DNA from: Dyella lipolytica
GTDB taxonomy: Bacteria; Pseudomonadota; Gammaproteobacteria; Xanthomonadales; Rhodanobacteraceae
DNA: 64,000 nucleotides
NCBI RefSeq assembly: GCF_030160075.1
Contig: NZ_BSNQ01000003.1
Location: 1,298,094 to 1,362,093 of the forward strand
Direction: 5' to 3'
In this document: positions 38,148 to 47,306 of the stretch, one piece after another
How the letters are laid out: each line of letters begins with the position of its first letter
Position numbering within the stretch: the first letter of the stretch is position 1
Notes under the pieces: generated by a model
Databases searched by the model: none
The model's input: only the letters and a program-made list of their open reading frames with translations
What the model was told of the DNA's origin: nothing
Program-made: the position numbers and the translations under genes

Positions 38148-38486
38148 TCAGTGCTTCTGTTTGTAGATCTTGCGGCTGTTGCGGTTTTCGGAGCGGTTGA
38201 GGTTGCGCTGTTCCTGCTTGGTCAGATGACCACCATGCTTGGCTTCGTCCACGCTTTCACGGCGAGCGATATTGGCGTCGCGCGTTTCGTCACGTGCGGC
38301 CTGTCCCTGGGTCATGGTGCCGTTCTTCAGGCCGTTATTGATGCGGTCCTGCTGGTTTTCCAGGCGGTTGTTCACTTCGTTGACGCGGGGATGGCCGGGA
38401 ACATCGGTTTGCGCCATCGCCGAGCCGGAGGCGAGCGCGGCACCGATCACGAGGCCGATAACGGTTAATGTCGACTTTGCATTCAT
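38148..38486 (-). CDS. Small secreted, highly charged protein
   Basis: The 112-residue protein has a signal peptide (about residues 1-25, ending AMAQ). The mature chain is very hydrophilic and rich in Asn, Arg, Glu and Gln. It has a repeating helical character (VNNRLENQQDRINNGLKNG, RDETRDANIARRESVDE, LTKQEQRNLNRSENRNSR) and ends RKIYKQKH. Similar uncharacterised proteins occur in many Beta- and Gammaproteobacteria. AAGGA lies 7 bases upstream and a strong terminator follows. It probably resides in the periplasm; its function is unknown. Confidence 0.75.
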   Translation of the reverse strand: MNAKSTLTVIGLVIGAALASGSAMAQTDVPGHPRVNEVNNRLENQQDRINNGLKNGTMTQGQAARDETRDANIARRESVDEAKHGGHLTKQEQRNLNRSENRNSRKIYKQKH

Positions 38487-38825
38487 GGCGGTTCCTTGGT
38501 CTGTTAGCGGACGTTATGTGTTGGAATCTGCCGCCTCGCCGTTGTCGGAGAAAGCGGCATGCATGCGTCGAGTGGGGTCATCAGTTGTTGTGAACGCTAC
38601 CGATGGTGTCTCCTCCAGCATCCTGCTTCCATCGCGTGCCCCTCACGTCGCGCAATCGCCATGAACGAGCGGCCTCAATGCGCGTTGACAGGCCTCGTCA
38701 CTAAGGTGCGTTGGATTCAGCTGGCGCATGGTTTCGGCCTGATCTATCTACCGAAACACTTCCTGCCTTTCATTGGACTGACGCCAGCGGCACCTAACTC
38801 CCTGCGGTTTTGTGCGACGCAGAAA
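38487..38825. other. Non-coding stretch between a small gene and tRNA-Arg
   Basis: About 340 bases. I see only a 7-bp inverted repeat (GTTTCGG and CCGAAAC near 38732-38758). The long open frames here have no ribosome site and run into the antisense of the tRNA, so they are not called as genes. Confidence 0.5.
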
Positions 38826-38902
38826 TGGTGCCCCCGATACGATTCGAACGTACGACCTTCCCCTTAGGAGGGGGACGCTCTATCCAACTGAGCTACGGGG
38901 GC
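38826..38902 (-). tRNA. tRNA-Arg (anticodon CCT)
   Basis: The 77-base cloverleaf lies on the minus strand with an encoded CCA. The acceptor GCCCCCG pairs with CGGGGGC. The anticodon arm TCCCC-CTCCTAA-GGGGA gives CCT, reading AGG codons. The T-arm is GTACG-TTCGAAT-CGTAT. This is a rare-codon tRNA, a class often used as an integration target, but no integrase is nearby. Confidence 0.94.
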
Positions 38903-39048
38903 GCGATCTGAAGTGCCTGATGGGCCGCGATTTTGGCATGGATCGGGGGGCAGCGCGATCCACCAAACCCAGGCCAGGGTGGCCCGCCTGATAGAATAGG
39001 CGTTCCCCTTTTCAGGGCGCCGCTAGGCGCCACGGCTCTGGAGCACGC

Positions 39049-40584
39049 ATGTCCCACGAAATTCTCAAGGCGCTCGGTCTTATCGGCGAGCAATCGGGCA
39101 CCTATCTCGGCAACGGCGAGTGGTCGAAAACCACCAACGCCGGCACGCTGCAACCGGTGAACCCGGCCACGGGCGAGGTGATCGGCACCGTGCATGCATC
39201 CAGCGCCAGCGATTACGAAACCATCGTCAAGCGCGCGCAGGAAGCCTTCAAGGTATGGCGCACGACGCCTGCCCCGCAGCGCGGCGAAGCCGTGCGCCTG
39301 TGCGGCGAAGCGCTGCGCAAGCACAAAGATGCGCTGGGTTCGCTGGTCGCATTGGAGATGGGCAAGATCAAGCCCGAAGGCGACGGCGAAGTACAGGAGA
39401 TGATCGACATCGCCGATTTCGCGGTCGGTCAGAGCCGCATGCTCTACGGCTACACCATGCACTCGGAGCGTCCGGGCCACCGCATGTATGAGCAGTACCA
39501 GTCGCTAGGCCTGGTCGGCATCATCAGCGCCTTCAACTTTCCCGTCGCCGTGTGGGCGTGGAATGCGATGCTCGCTGCGATCTGCGGCGACATCTGCATC
39601 TGGAAGCCGTCGCCGAAGACCCCGCTGTCGGCCATCGCGACGATCAAGATCTGTAACGAAGCGTTGAAGGCCGGCGGCTTCCCGAACCTGTTCTTCCTGT
39701 TCAACGACGCCGGCACGGATCTCTCGCAGGCTTTTGTCGACGACAAGCGCATTCCGCTGATCAGCTTCACCGGTTCCACCAAAGTCGGTCGTCAGGTCGG
39801 CGAGCGCGTAGCGCATCGCATGGGCCGTTCGCTGCTGGAACTGGGTGGCAACAACGCGATCATCGTGGACGAAAGCGCGGATCTGAAACTGGCGATCCCT
39901 GCCATCGTATTCGGCGCGGTCGGCACGGCTGGTCAGCGCTGCACCACGACGCGTCGCCTGTTCGTGCATGAGTCGATCCTCGGCGATGTCACCGACACGC
40001 TGATCGCCGCGTACAAACAGGTAGAAGGCAAGATCGGCGACCCGACACTGGCCACCACGCTGATGGGTCCGCTCAACAGCAAGGATGCCGTGACCGCTTA
40101 CCTCGCTGCGGTGGAAAAAGCCAAGGCCAGCGGCGGTACGGTACGCACCGGCGGTGCCGCGCTAACCGACCGCAAGGGCAATTTCGTGCTGCCCACCATC
40201 GTCACCGGTCTGAAGAACAGCGATGAGGTCGTGCAGACGGAAACCTTTGCGCCGATTCTCTATGTGATGTCGTTCAAGACGCTGGACGAAGCCATCGAAC
40301 TGCAGAACAGCGTGCCGCAAGGTCTGTCGTCGTCGATCTTCACGCAGAACCTGAAATCCGCCGAGCAATACTTGTCGGCGGCCGGTTCGGATTGCGGTAT
40401 CGCCAACGTCAACATCGGAACCTCCGGTGCCGAGATCGGTGGCGCATTCGGCGGCGAGAAGGAAACCGGCGGCGGTCGCGAGTCCGGTTCGGATGCATGG
40501 AAGGTTTATATGCGCCGTCAGACCAACACCATCAACTATTCGAACTCGCTGCCGCTGGCACAGGGTATCAAGTTCGATCTGTAA
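39049..40584 (+). CDS. amaB: ALDH7-family aldehyde dehydrogenase (L-piperidine-6-carboxylate / aminoadipate semialdehyde dehydrogenase)
   Basis: This NAD-dependent enzyme probably oxidises alpha-aminoadipate semialdehyde in lysine catabolism, as the ALDH7/AmaB family does. It has 511 residues. The catalytic Glu264 is in [10 protein letters not shown] and the nucleophile Cys298 in [12 protein letters not shown]. The cofactor loop [12 protein letters not shown] and the N-terminal pattern [12 protein letters not shown] are typical. GGAG lies 5-6 bases before the ATG. No other lysine degradation gene is beside it; a palindromic repeat follows. Confidence 0.9.
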   Translation: MSHEILKALGLIGEQSGTYLGNGEWSKTTNAGTLQPVNPATGEVIGTVHASSASDYETIVKRAQEAFKVWRTTPAPQRGEAVRLCGEALRKHKDALGSLVALEMGKIKPEGDGEVQEMIDIADFAVGQSRMLYGYTMHSERPGHRMYEQYQSLGLVGIISAFNFPVAVWAWNAMLAAICGDICIWKPSPKTPLSAIATIKICNEALKAGGFPNLFFLFNDAGTDLSQAFVDDKRIPLISFTGSTKVGRQVGERVAHRMGRSLLELGGNNAIIVDESADLKLAIPAIVFGAVGTAGQRCTTTRRLFVHESILGDVTDTLIAAYKQVEGKIGDPTLATTLMGPLNSKDAVTAYLAAVEKAKASGGTVRTGGAALTDRKGNFVLPTIVTGLKNSDEVVQTETFAPILYVMSFKTLDEAIELQNSVPQGLSSSIFTQNLKSAEQYLSAAGSDCGIANVNIGTSGAEIGGAFGGEKETGGGRESGSDAWKVYMRRQTNTINYSNSLPLAQGIKFDL

Positions 40585-40633
40585 GAGCTGTTCCGAACTC
40601 TCTAGCTCTAGCCAGGCGATAGTTACGGCGAAT

Positions 40634-40665
40634 GACTCCTTCCCCTGCGAGCAAGGGAAGGAGTC
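40634..40665 (+). repeat. Palindromic intergenic repeat, copy 3
   Basis: GACTCCTTCCC and GGGAAGGAGTC form an 11-bp perfect stem around a 10-base loop, 50 bases after the dehydrogenase stop codon. Confidence 0.6.
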
Positions 40666-40760
40666 AGAGAGTGGTCCTAAGTAAGTTGGATGAGTAGCTA
40701 AAGCACTATCGCAGTTGTCGCATAAACTATCGATCAACCCGCCGCAGGAAGGACGATGCC

Positions 40761-41066
40761 ATGAGCTACCCACCTCCCGCCTACCGGTCGACATCGACCC
40801 TCGCTGTCGTCAGCCTGATCTTCGGTATTGCCACCTGGTTCATGCTGCCGCTGATCGGTGCAGTCGTTGCCATCGTCTGCGGGCATCTAGCATCGAGCGA
40901 AATCCGTCGCGCACCGCCCGGCAGCATGGACGGCCAAAGCATGGCGACAGCCGGCAAGGTACTCGGTTACATCCATCTGGCACTGGTCCTGCTCACGGTA
41001 GCGATCGTCCTCGGCTTGTTGCTGTTCGGCGTCAGTCTCGGTTTCCATTCCCTGCATTGGAACTAA
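40761..41066 (+). CDS. DUF4190-type small membrane protein
   Basis: The 101-residue protein has a Pro/Tyr-rich start (MSYPPPAYRST). Two hydrophobic hairpins follow: LAVVSLIFGIATWFMLPLIG to VAIVCGHLA near residues 13-45, and a C-terminal pair near 66-93. The intervening segment SSEIRRAPPGSMDGQSMATAGKVLGYI is characteristic of DUF4190. AGGAAGGA lies upstream. It is the first gene of an operon with the SDR gene 3 bp downstream. The function is unknown. Confidence 0.82.
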   Translation: MSYPPPAYRSTSTLAVVSLIFGIATWFMLPLIGAVVAIVCGHLASSEIRRAPPGSMDGQSMATAGKVLGYIHLALVLLTVAIVLGLLLFGVSLGFHSLHWN

Positions 41067-41069
41067 TGC

Positions 41070-41861
41070 ATGAGCGAGATGCCCGCTACACCACCGGAAC
41101 AACGGCCACCCTTCGACTTCCGCGGCTACCGCGTGGTGGTCGCAGGCGCCAGCAGAGGCATCGGCCGTAGCATCGCGCTAGCGTTCGGTGCAGCAGGCGC
41201 CTCCGTTGCGATCTGCGCTCGCGGACAAGCCGCACTGGGTGCCGTGGCTTATGAACTCGCCACGCTGGGTGTCACCGTGCATTCGCAACGCTGCGATCTT
41301 GCCGACCCGGCGGCAATCAATGCATTTATCGAAGCATCAGCCACTGCATTGGGCGGCATCGACGTGCTGGTCAACAATGCTACCGGCTACGGTTTTGGCG
41401 AAAGCGACGAAGCATGGATCACCGATTTCAACGTCGATCTGATGGCGGCCGTACGCGCCTCGCGAGCGGCGCTGCCGTATCTGTCGACATCGGCGCATGC
41501 CAGTATTTTGCACACCAGCTCGATCGCGGCCATGCACCCACGTCCCAGCACGCCGCCCTATGGCGCGATGAAAGCGGCGTTGTGTCACTACACCACATCG
41601 CAGGCATTAGCCCTTGCCGAACAGCGTATTCGCGTCAATGCCATCGCACCCGGTTCGGTCGAGTTTGCCGATGGATTGTGGGATCGGTGCAAGAAAGAAG
41701 ACCCAGCGCGCTACGCCACCGTGCTGGCAAAAATTCCCTTTGGCCGCTACGGCACACCGGATGACGTGGCCCACGCTGCGCTATTCCTCGCTTCGCCATG
41801 GGCCGGATGGATCACCGGTCAAACGCTCTGCGTCGACGGCGGCCAGCAATTGAATGGGTAA
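41070..41861 (+). CDS. Short-chain dehydrogenase/reductase
   Basis: The 263-residue classical SDR has the NAD(P)-binding GASRGIG at residues 26-32, NNATG in the core strand, the catalytic Ser in HTSSIAAMHPR, and YGAMK with Tyr near 164 and Lys near 168. The C-terminal end is typical (ITGQTLCVDGGQQL). The substrate is unknown. It lies between a DUF4190 gene and a methyltransferase gene, and its 3' end overlaps the latter by 8 bp. Confidence 0.9.
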   Translation: MSEMPATPPEQRPPFDFRGYRVVVAGASRGIGRSIALAFGAAGASVAICARGQAALGAVAYELATLGVTVHSQRCDLADPAAINAFIEASATALGGIDVLVNNATGYGFGESDEAWITDFNVDLMAAVRASRAALPYLSTSAHASILHTSSIAAMHPRPSTPPYGAMKAALCHYTTSQALALAEQRIRVNAIAPGSVEFADGLWDRCKKEDPARYATVLAKIPFGRYGTPDDVAHAALFLASPWAGWITGQTLCVDGGQQLNG

Positions 41862-42633
41862 CACGATGGAAAATCTGCGCAGCACCGAACGCTTCAGCGA
41901 CCGCGTCGCCGACTACGTTCGCTACCGTCCTGACTATCCGTCAGCGATGCTCGACTGGTTACGCGACACCTATGGTGTCGACGCAAGCTGGCGCGTGGCC
42001 GACGTCGGTGCGGGCACCGGCATCTCCAGCAAGATGTTTCTCGATGCCGGGCACACGGTCATCGCGGTCGAGCCGAATGCCGCCATGCGCCAGGCCGCAG
42101 AAACCTGGCTGGGTGACAACTCGCGTTTCCACGCGGTGGACGGTCGCGCCGACGCCACCACGCTTGCCGATGACAGCGTCGATCTAGTGTCGGTAGCGCA
42201 AGCGTTCCATTGGTTCGATCCAGCCGCCACACGCCGGGAGTTTCATCGCATTCTTCGCAAAGGCGGGCTGGCTGCCATCTACTGGAACTCGCGCCGCCTG
42301 ACTAGCACGCCGTTCCTGCGAGGCTATGAAGCGTTGTTGCAAACCCATGGCACCGACTACACCAGCGTGGCCGAGCGGTATGGCGACGAGCCGCGTATGC
42401 GCGAATGGTTCGGCGAAGGTTGGCGAGGCACCGCTCAATTCGACCACCGTCAGCTGCTTGATTTCGAAGCATTGCGCGGGCGCTTGATGTCCTCCTCCTA
42501 CGCGCCGAAAGCGGATCATTCCAACCATGCGCCTATGATCGAGGCACTGCGCAAACTGTTCGACACCTGCGAAGTGGATGGTCGGATAAGCTTCGACTAC
42601 GACACATGTGTCTATGTTGGCGAGGTTCTCTAA
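41854..42633 (+). CDS. Class I SAM-dependent methyltransferase
   Basis: The 259-residue protein has a Rossmann-type SAM site (motif I VADVGAGTGISSKMF near residue 48, acidic loop VIAVEPN, motif IV DLVSVAQAFHWFD, and post-I AIYWNSR). It resembles the UbiE/Methyltransf_11 group acting on small molecules. The ATG at 41854 overlaps the SDR stop; the ATG at 41866 would remove the first four residues and is equally possible. It shares an operon with SDR, pyrD and murB, but its substrate is unknown. Confidence 0.85.
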   Translation: MGNTMENLRSTERFSDRVADYVRYRPDYPSAMLDWLRDTYGVDASWRVADVGAGTGISSKMFLDAGHTVIAVEPNAAMRQAAETWLGDNSRFHAVDGRADATTLADDSVDLVSVAQAFHWFDPAATRREFHRILRKGGLAAIYWNSRRLTSTPFLRGYEALLQTHGTDYTSVAERYGDEPRMREWFGEGWRGTAQFDHRQLLDFEALRGRLMSSSYAPKADHSNHAPMIEALRKLFDTCEVDGRISFDYDTCVYVGEVL

Positions 42634-42636
42634 AGC

Positions 42637-43674
42637 ATGTACGACTGGATTCGTCCCCTACTGTTCAAGCTCGACGCTGAAACCGCGCATGGGCTTACGC
42701 TCTATGGATTGGACGTCGCTCATCGCAGCGATCTAGGGCGTTTCGTCGCCACCCCGCCACAAGACGCGCCCACGAAAGCCTTCGGTCTGCATGTTCCCAA
42801 TCCTGTCGGTCTTGCCGCGGGTCTGGACAAGAACGCTGCGCACCTCGATGCACTTGGCGCGCTGGGCTTCGGCTTTATCGAAGTCGGCACCGTCACGCCG
42901 CGCCCGCAGATCGGCAACGACCGCCCTCGCCTGTTCCGTCTGCCGCAGCACGAAGCCATCATCAATCGCATGGGCTTCAACAATGAGGGCGTCGATGCCC
43001 TCGTGCGCAACGTACAGAAGTCCGGCTACCGTGGCGTACTCGGTATCAATATCGGCAAAAACAAAGATACGTCCAACGACAAGGCCGTCGACGATTATCT
43101 GTTCTGTCTGGAGCGCGTCTACGCTCACGCCAGCTACATCACGGTCAACATCTCCTCGCCCAATACCAAGGGCCTGCGCGACCTGCAGGAAGAAGCCACC
43201 CTGCGCCGTTTTATCGAGACCCTGCGTGAAGCACAGGAGCGACTCGGTTCACAGCAAGGCGCGCGCAAACCCATGCTGCTGAAGATCGCGCCCGACCTCA
43301 CCGACACCGAACTCGACAGCATCGCCGCGGTGCTGCTGGCCGCGAAAGTGGATGGCGTCATCTGCACCAATACCACTATCGACCGTGCCGCTGTCGCCAG
43401 CGAGCCGCATGGCAACGAAGCAGGCGGTCTCTCCGGCAAACCGCTGTTTGTACGTTCCAACCAAGTAGTGCGCGGCATGCGACAGCGCCTGGGCGAGCAG
43501 ATCGGCATCGTCGGCGTGGGCGGCATTCTCGACGGCAGCGACGCCGTGGAAAAGATGGAAGCCGGCGCTACGCTGGTCCAGCTGTATTCCGGCTTGATCT
43601 ATCGCGGCCCAGCGCTGGTCGCCGAATGCGTCAACGAAATCCGCCGCCTACAGGAACAACGCGATGCCGGCTGA
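42637..43674 (+). CDS. pyrD: Dihydroorotate dehydrogenase (quinone), class 2
   Basis: This membrane-associated flavoenzyme oxidises dihydroorotate to orotate in pyrimidine synthesis with ubiquinone. It has 345 residues. The N-terminal two-helix segment ([20 protein letters not shown]) that contacts the membrane is present, which marks class 2. [20 protein letters not shown] (catalytic Ser) and [18 protein letters not shown] are family motifs. It overlaps murB by 11 bp. Confidence 0.96.
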   Translation: MYDWIRPLLFKLDAETAHGLTLYGLDVAHRSDLGRFVATPPQDAPTKAFGLHVPNPVGLAAGLDKNAAHLDALGALGFGFIEVGTVTPRPQIGNDRPRLFRLPQHEAIINRMGFNNEGVDALVRNVQKSGYRGVLGINIGKNKDTSNDKAVDDYLFCLERVYAHASYITVNISSPNTKGLRDLQEEATLRRFIETLREAQERLGSQQGARKPMLLKIAPDLTDTELDSIAAVLLAAKVDGVICTNTTIDRAAVASEPHGNEAGGLSGKPLFVRSNQVVRGMRQRLGEQIGIVGVGGILDGSDAVEKMEAGATLVQLYSGLIYRGPALVAECVNEIRRLQEQRDAG

Positions 43675-44713
43675 ACGCACCGACATGGGCGGTTACACCC
43701 TGATCGAAAACGCGCCGCTCGTCACGCGCAACACCTTACGCGTCGCCGCACGCGCGAAGTTGCTGATCGAATTGCGTGACGCCGCAAAATTGCCTGAACT
43801 GCTCGATTTCCCCGCCATTCGTTCCAGCCGCCTGCTGGTGCTCGGTGAAGGCAGCAACGTGCTGCTGACTGGTGATATCGATGGCACTGTACTGGCGATG
43901 GAAACGCGCGGCGTGCATGTCGAGCAGGATGGCGACGTTGCACGCATTGCCGTCGCCGCCGGCGAACGTTGGGACGACTTCGTGCGCTGGACGCTTGGCC
44001 AGGGTTTCGCAGGGCTGGAAAACCTGATCCTGATCCCAGGTACCGTGGGAGCGGCACCCATCCAAAACATCGGCGCCTACGGCACCGAAGTAGCGGAATT
44101 TATCGAAAGCGTCGAAGCCTGGGATCTGACCGAGCGTCGCATCATCACCCTGGATCGCAGTGCCTGCGCCTTCGCCTACCGCGACTCGCTGTTCAAACAC
44201 GAGCCCAACCGTTTCATCGTCACCGCTGTGCGCTTCGCCCTGCCCCGCAGTCATGCCTTGCGGCTCGACTACGCCGGCATCCGCGAAGAACTCACACGCA
44301 TGGGTGTGGACAAACCCGCACCGTTCCACGTCGCCGAAGCGGTGGTGCATCTGCGCACGCGCAAATTGCCCGATCCCGCCGTGATCGGCAACGCCGGTAG
44401 TTTCTTCAAGAATCCCATCGTCGATGCTACGCAAGGCGAAGCACTTAAGCGCGAACACGCTGAGCTTGTTGCATGGCCGGGCAACGATACTCGCTGGAAA
44501 CTCTCCGCTGCCTGGTTGATCGAAGCGGCCGGATTCAAAGGGATGCGCGAAGGCGATGCCGGCATTTCAAATCGCCATGCATTGGTGCTGGTCAACCACG
44601 GCAAGGCCAGCGGATCGGAACTCTGGGCCTTTGCACAGCGCGTGATCGAAGGCGTGCACCATCGTTTCGGTGTGCGGCTTGAGCCGGAGCCGATGGTGAT
44701 CGGACAGTACTAA
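43664..44713 (+). CDS. murB: UDP-N-acetylenolpyruvoylglucosamine reductase
   Basis: MurB reduces enolpyruvyl-UDP-GlcNAc to UDP-MurNAc in peptidoglycan synthesis. It is a cytoplasmic FAD enzyme with 349 residues, type I. FAD contacts are [13 protein letters not shown] near residue 62 and [17 protein letters not shown] near 124. The catalytic Ser is in [10 protein letters not shown] near 245, and the C-terminal domain ends [17 protein letters not shown] lies 7 bases upstream, inside pyrD, so translation is coupled. Confidence 0.95.
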   Translation: MPAERTDMGGYTLIENAPLVTRNTLRVAARAKLLIELRDAAKLPELLDFPAIRSSRLLVLGEGSNVLLTGDIDGTVLAMETRGVHVEQDGDVARIAVAAGERWDDFVRWTLGQGFAGLENLILIPGTVGAAPIQNIGAYGTEVAEFIESVEAWDLTERRIITLDRSACAFAYRDSLFKHEPNRFIVTAVRFALPRSHALRLDYAGIREELTRMGVDKPAPFHVAEAVVHLRTRKLPDPAVIGNAGSFFKNPIVDATQGEALKREHAELVAWPGNDTRWKLSAAWLIEAAGFKGMREGDAGISNRHALVLVNHGKASGSELWAFAQRVIEGVHHRFGVRLEPEPMVIGQY

Positions 44714-44739
44714 GCATTTATCGCCCTTTTCCTGCGCGT

Positions 44740-44780
44740 GCACCCTCATCCCGCCTCCCCCTTCGCACAGGGGGAGGCGT
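44740..44780. repeat. Palindromic intergenic repeat, copy 4
   Basis: A 10-bp stem CGCCTCCCCC/GGGGGAGGCG surrounds an 8-base loop. It is preceded by CACCCTCATCC, the complement of the GGATGAGGGTG tail of other copies, so it is in reverse orientation. It lies between the convergent murB and hydrolase genes. Confidence 0.65.
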
Positions 44781-44793
44781 CAAACCCGTATGT

Positions 44794-45672
44794 TTAAACC
44801 GTCGCGTCAGCACTGTCAGCCCAGTGTGCCTTGAGCTCCTTGTTGAACTCGCTCGCACGCTCTTCTGGAAAGAAGATGCGAGCGGATTCGAATTCCACAC
44901 GTCTCTTCGTTCCAGGTATCGTCTTTTCCAGCCACTTGGACCACTTCACATCGAAGTAGATATCGTCCGTCGCCCAGGCAATGAGCGTAGGTGCTTGCAA
45001 ATGCCTTAGCTTTCCTTCGATTTGGACGGTGTGACGACAATCGAACGCATTGACGAAACGTTCGATATCACGCGTACGCTGCTCCGAGCGTACGAACGGC
45101 CGCAGGTACGTTTCGATCGTATCGTCCGCCACAGCCTCCGGCCGTTCGTAGGCCGGACCCAGTGCTTGCGGCGATCGGTAAACGGCTTTGTCGGCAAGCA
45201 TGGTATTTAGCGTCCCCGGCAAACCGCCGTCAGCCACCATGGCAACGAATGGCTTGAAGGGTTCCGGCGGCCAGTTGTCGTGCGTATCGCAATTGGTGAG
45301 CACGAGGCTGCGAATGCGTTCCGGATACAACGCCGCGAATATCTGACAGATCCCGCCGCCGCTGTCGTTACCCACCAGGTCGACCTTGTCGATCTTCAGG
45401 GCGTCCAGAAACTGGGCCAGCATATGGGCGTTGGCCGTTACGGAAACATCCTGGTTGGGAGCGACTTCCGTATTGCCGTGCGCGAGCAAATCTACCGCAA
45501 TACAGCGCCGGACATCGCCAAGCTGCGCTAGCTGGTGTCTCCACAGATAACCGTTGAGCAGCACACCATGTACAAACAGCGCGACCGGACCGTTGCCATG
45601 CTCAAAGTAGCTGATGCTTCCGGACGGTGTCTCGACCTTGCGTTGGCCAGCGAAGAAGTCCTTGCCGTTCAT
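44794..45672 (-). CDS. Alpha/beta hydrolase, dehalogenase-like, with atypical C-terminal catalytic region
   Basis: The 292-residue protein has the oxyanion motif FVHGVLLNG near residue 33, the nucleophile elbow VGNDSGGG near 100 (Asp by the haloalkane dehalogenase/epoxide hydrolase pattern), and an acid strand IAWATDDIYF. Where the family has the catalytic GHF, the sequence reads SARIFFPEERASEF, so the usual His is absent. A similar replacement occurs in a subgroup of this superfamily. It starts in an ATGA overlap with a small CxxC protein gene and probably belongs to the AraC-controlled unit. The substrate is unknown. Confidence 0.8.
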   Translation of the reverse strand: MNGKDFFAGQRKVETPSGSISYFEHGNGPVALFVHGVLLNGYLWRHQLAQLGDVRRCIAVDLLAHGNTEVAPNQDVSVTANAHMLAQFLDALKIDKVDLVGNDSGGGICQIFAALYPERIRSLVLTNCDTHDNWPPEPFKPFVAMVADGGLPGTLNTMLADKAVYRSPQALGPAYERPEAVADDTIETYLRPFVRSEQRTRDIERFVNAFDCRHTVQIEGKLRHLQAPTLIAWATDDIYFDVKWSKWLEKTIPGTKRRVEFESARIFFPEERASEFNKELKAHWADSADATV

Positions 45673-45815
45673 GACGGCGTCTTCTCTTGACTCGCTTCAC
45701 GCAACTTCTGCGCGCATTCCTCGCAGCAGACCTCCACCACACGTGTTCCGATTTTCACCTTAATAGCGGTTGCATCGAGTGGGTAATCGCAGGCCGCACA
45801 GGTTTTCTCGCTCAT
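45669..45815 (-). CDS. Small CxxC...CCxxC metal-binding protein
   Basis: The 48-residue protein starts MSEKTCAACDYPLDATAIKV and contains CAAC near residue 6 and VCCEECAQ near 30, a pattern suggesting zinc or another thiophilic metal. The ATG at 45815 was chosen because AAGGAGAT lies 8-9 bases upstream; longer forms starting at 45821 or 45851 are possible. Its stop overlaps the hydrolase start by 4 bp, so coupling is likely. Small TRASH/YHS-like zinc ribbons look similar, but the family cannot be fixed. Confidence 0.7.
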   Translation of the reverse strand: MSEKTCAACDYPLDATAIKVKIGTRVVEVCCEECAQKLREASQEKTPS

Positions 45816-45903
45816 GACCATATCTCCTTCAGTAACCCGTCGATTGGGCACGTAAAGGAGACCACCCCGCGGCCGCGGCCGCTGTCGAAATCTTTAGTGA
45901 CCG

Positions 45904-46734
45904 CTAGGAGCGTTGCGTGGATTGCTTGAAGGCCGTCGGCGACCGGCCATAGGCCTGGCGGAACGCGGCGGCAAAATGGCTATGGCTGGAAAAGCCCAGC
46001 TCCGCGGCCAAAGCGGACAAATCGTCATAGCGGGCAATCAGGTCCAAGGCACGTGCAAGACGCAGCCGCAAGTGATAGCGATACAGAGGAATACCTTCGA
46101 CCTGCTGGAACACTTGCGTCAGGTAGACCGGAGAGCCGCCGATCTCCGCGGCAATTTCGGCCAACGCCCAGCGCCGGGAAAGATCGCTGGCCAATAGCAC
46201 TTTGACGCGATCCGCCAGCCGGCGGCGCGCATAAGTCGCTTCAGGCGCGTGCGACGTACGTGGCCCCAGGCTGCGGCATACCAAGGTCAGGAAAAGGCCC
46301 TCTGCCTCCAGCGGCTCGATGGTCCCGTTGTCCAGACCATGACGAAGCAACGCCACCAAAGCCTGTGCACGAGGGTCGATGCGCTGATACTGGCGGCGAA
46401 ACCCCAGCTTGCCGCAATCCTTTAAAAGAGAATTCGGCGCCAGTTCGCGTAACGTGGATTCCGACAAGCACAGCGACAGGCTTGCATCGCCGCCTTCTAT
46501 CGGATGGCTGACCCGATAGCCCTCGTCCGCGTTAAAAAACAGCACATGGTTGGCATCGGCCACCGCCTGATCACTGCCGACGTGACGCAAGTAAACCCCG
46601 CGATAGGGAAAGACGAGATGTGTATCCGACACACATTCTTCCGCATCGCTATGATGACAGATGCCCCTGCAGCGGACGTTACGCACCGCTACCGTACTGG
46701 TATCCAGCAAGTGACTGACTTCGAATTCAGGCAT
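45904..46734 (-). CDS. AraC family transcriptional regulator
   Basis: The 276-residue protein has an N-terminal cupin-like sensing half (SHLLDTSTVAVRNVRCRGICHH onward) and a C-terminal AraC-type double helix-turn-helix at about residues 180-276. The second helix region has FSSHSHFAAAFRQAYGRSPTAFK, the AraC signature. Two Cys (RCRGIC) and two His near residue 22-29 could bind a metal or sense oxidation, an inference. It is upstream of and on the same strand as the CxxC protein and the hydrolase, about 90 bp apart, so it likely controls them. Confidence 0.88.
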   Translation of the reverse strand: MPEFEVSHLLDTSTVAVRNVRCRGICHHSDAEECVSDTHLVFPYRGVYLRHVGSDQAVADANHVLFFNADEGYRVSHPIEGGDASLSLCLSESTLRELAPNSLLKDCGKLGFRRQYQRIDPRAQALVALLRHGLDNGTIEPLEAEGLFLTLVCRSLGPRTSHAPEATYARRRLADRVKVLLASDLSRRWALAEIAAEIGGSPVYLTQVFQQVEGIPLYRYHLRLRLARALDLIARYDDLSALAAELGFSSHSHFAAAFRQAYGRSPTAFKQSTQRS

Positions 46735-46830
46735 GGCAGGAGGCGAGTTAGATCGCAGTTCTTTCGCGTAAGGGCGAGCTTATCATGCGCCCAATTCGCA
46801 ACGCTGTGAGTTATTTGTTTGTCATTCCGA

Positions 46831-46848
46831 CGAAGTACACGTACTTCG
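46831..46848 (-). repeat. 8-bp hairpin downstream of the lipoprotein gene
   Basis: CGAAGTAC-AC-GTACTTCG is a perfect short stem directly after the lipoprotein stop codon on the minus strand. No T-run follows. Confidence 0.4.
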
Positions 46849-46850
46849 AA

Positions 46851-47141
46851 TTACATAAACTTGCCGCCGGTGATGCGTCCATCCTTGTCCAGCTGAGCGA
46901 AGTAGCGGCTGTTGTTATTGCGAAACTCGCGCGTGGACGGCATGCCCGGCAACACCAGCAGTACATCCGGATAAGTGGAATGGAACTGGTCTGGCGTGGG
47001 GTGAGTGGCGATGAAGGCGTCGAAACTCTTCATGTCGGTGACGAAACCAGCGACGGGTACGGGCGCACTGTGCGTCATGTCGTGGCAACCTCCCAGCATA
47101 ACGGCAAGAACAAGGACGGACAGGGCAAGCAAGCGGCGCAT
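46851..47141 (-). CDS. Small lipoprotein of unknown function
   Basis: The 96-residue protein has a lipoprotein signal (MRRLLALSVLVLAVMLGGC) with lipobox LGGC; Cys19 would be lipidated and attached to the outer or inner membrane. The mature part is short and ends KDGRITGGKFM. The segment FDAFIATHPTPDQFHSTYPDVLLVLPG is not assigned to a family I know. It is divergent from poxB, with 165 bp between them. Confidence 0.7.
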   Translation of the reverse strand: MRRLLALSVLVLAVMLGGCHDMTHSAPVPVAGFVTDMKSFDAFIATHPTPDQFHSTYPDVLLVLPGMPSTREFRNNNSRYFAQLDKDGRITGGKFM

Positions 47142-47306
47142 GGCATGTCTCCGTAGTGGGCGATAAGCACGAACCTTTATTGAGACGAGTATGCGCTATG
47201 GATTCGCATCTTGCAGCTTCGGACCACTGCCCACTGACTTTACGGAAATCAAAGCTCGGTTTTGTCAGGATAGTAGCCATGCCTTGGTCACGACAGGAGC
47301 CGCGCA

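Noticed and set aside
38559..38867. Plus-strand ORF ending CPRYDSNVRPSP
   Set aside because: It reads through the antisense of tRNA-Arg and has no ribosome site.
38826..38902. tRNA-Arg as an integration site of a genomic island
   Set aside because: No integrase and no direct repeat of the tRNA 3' end were seen nearby.
45868..45882. GCGGCCGCGGCCGC run before the AraC gene end
   Set aside because: A short GC repeat, probably chance in this GC-rich genome; no symmetry beyond it.
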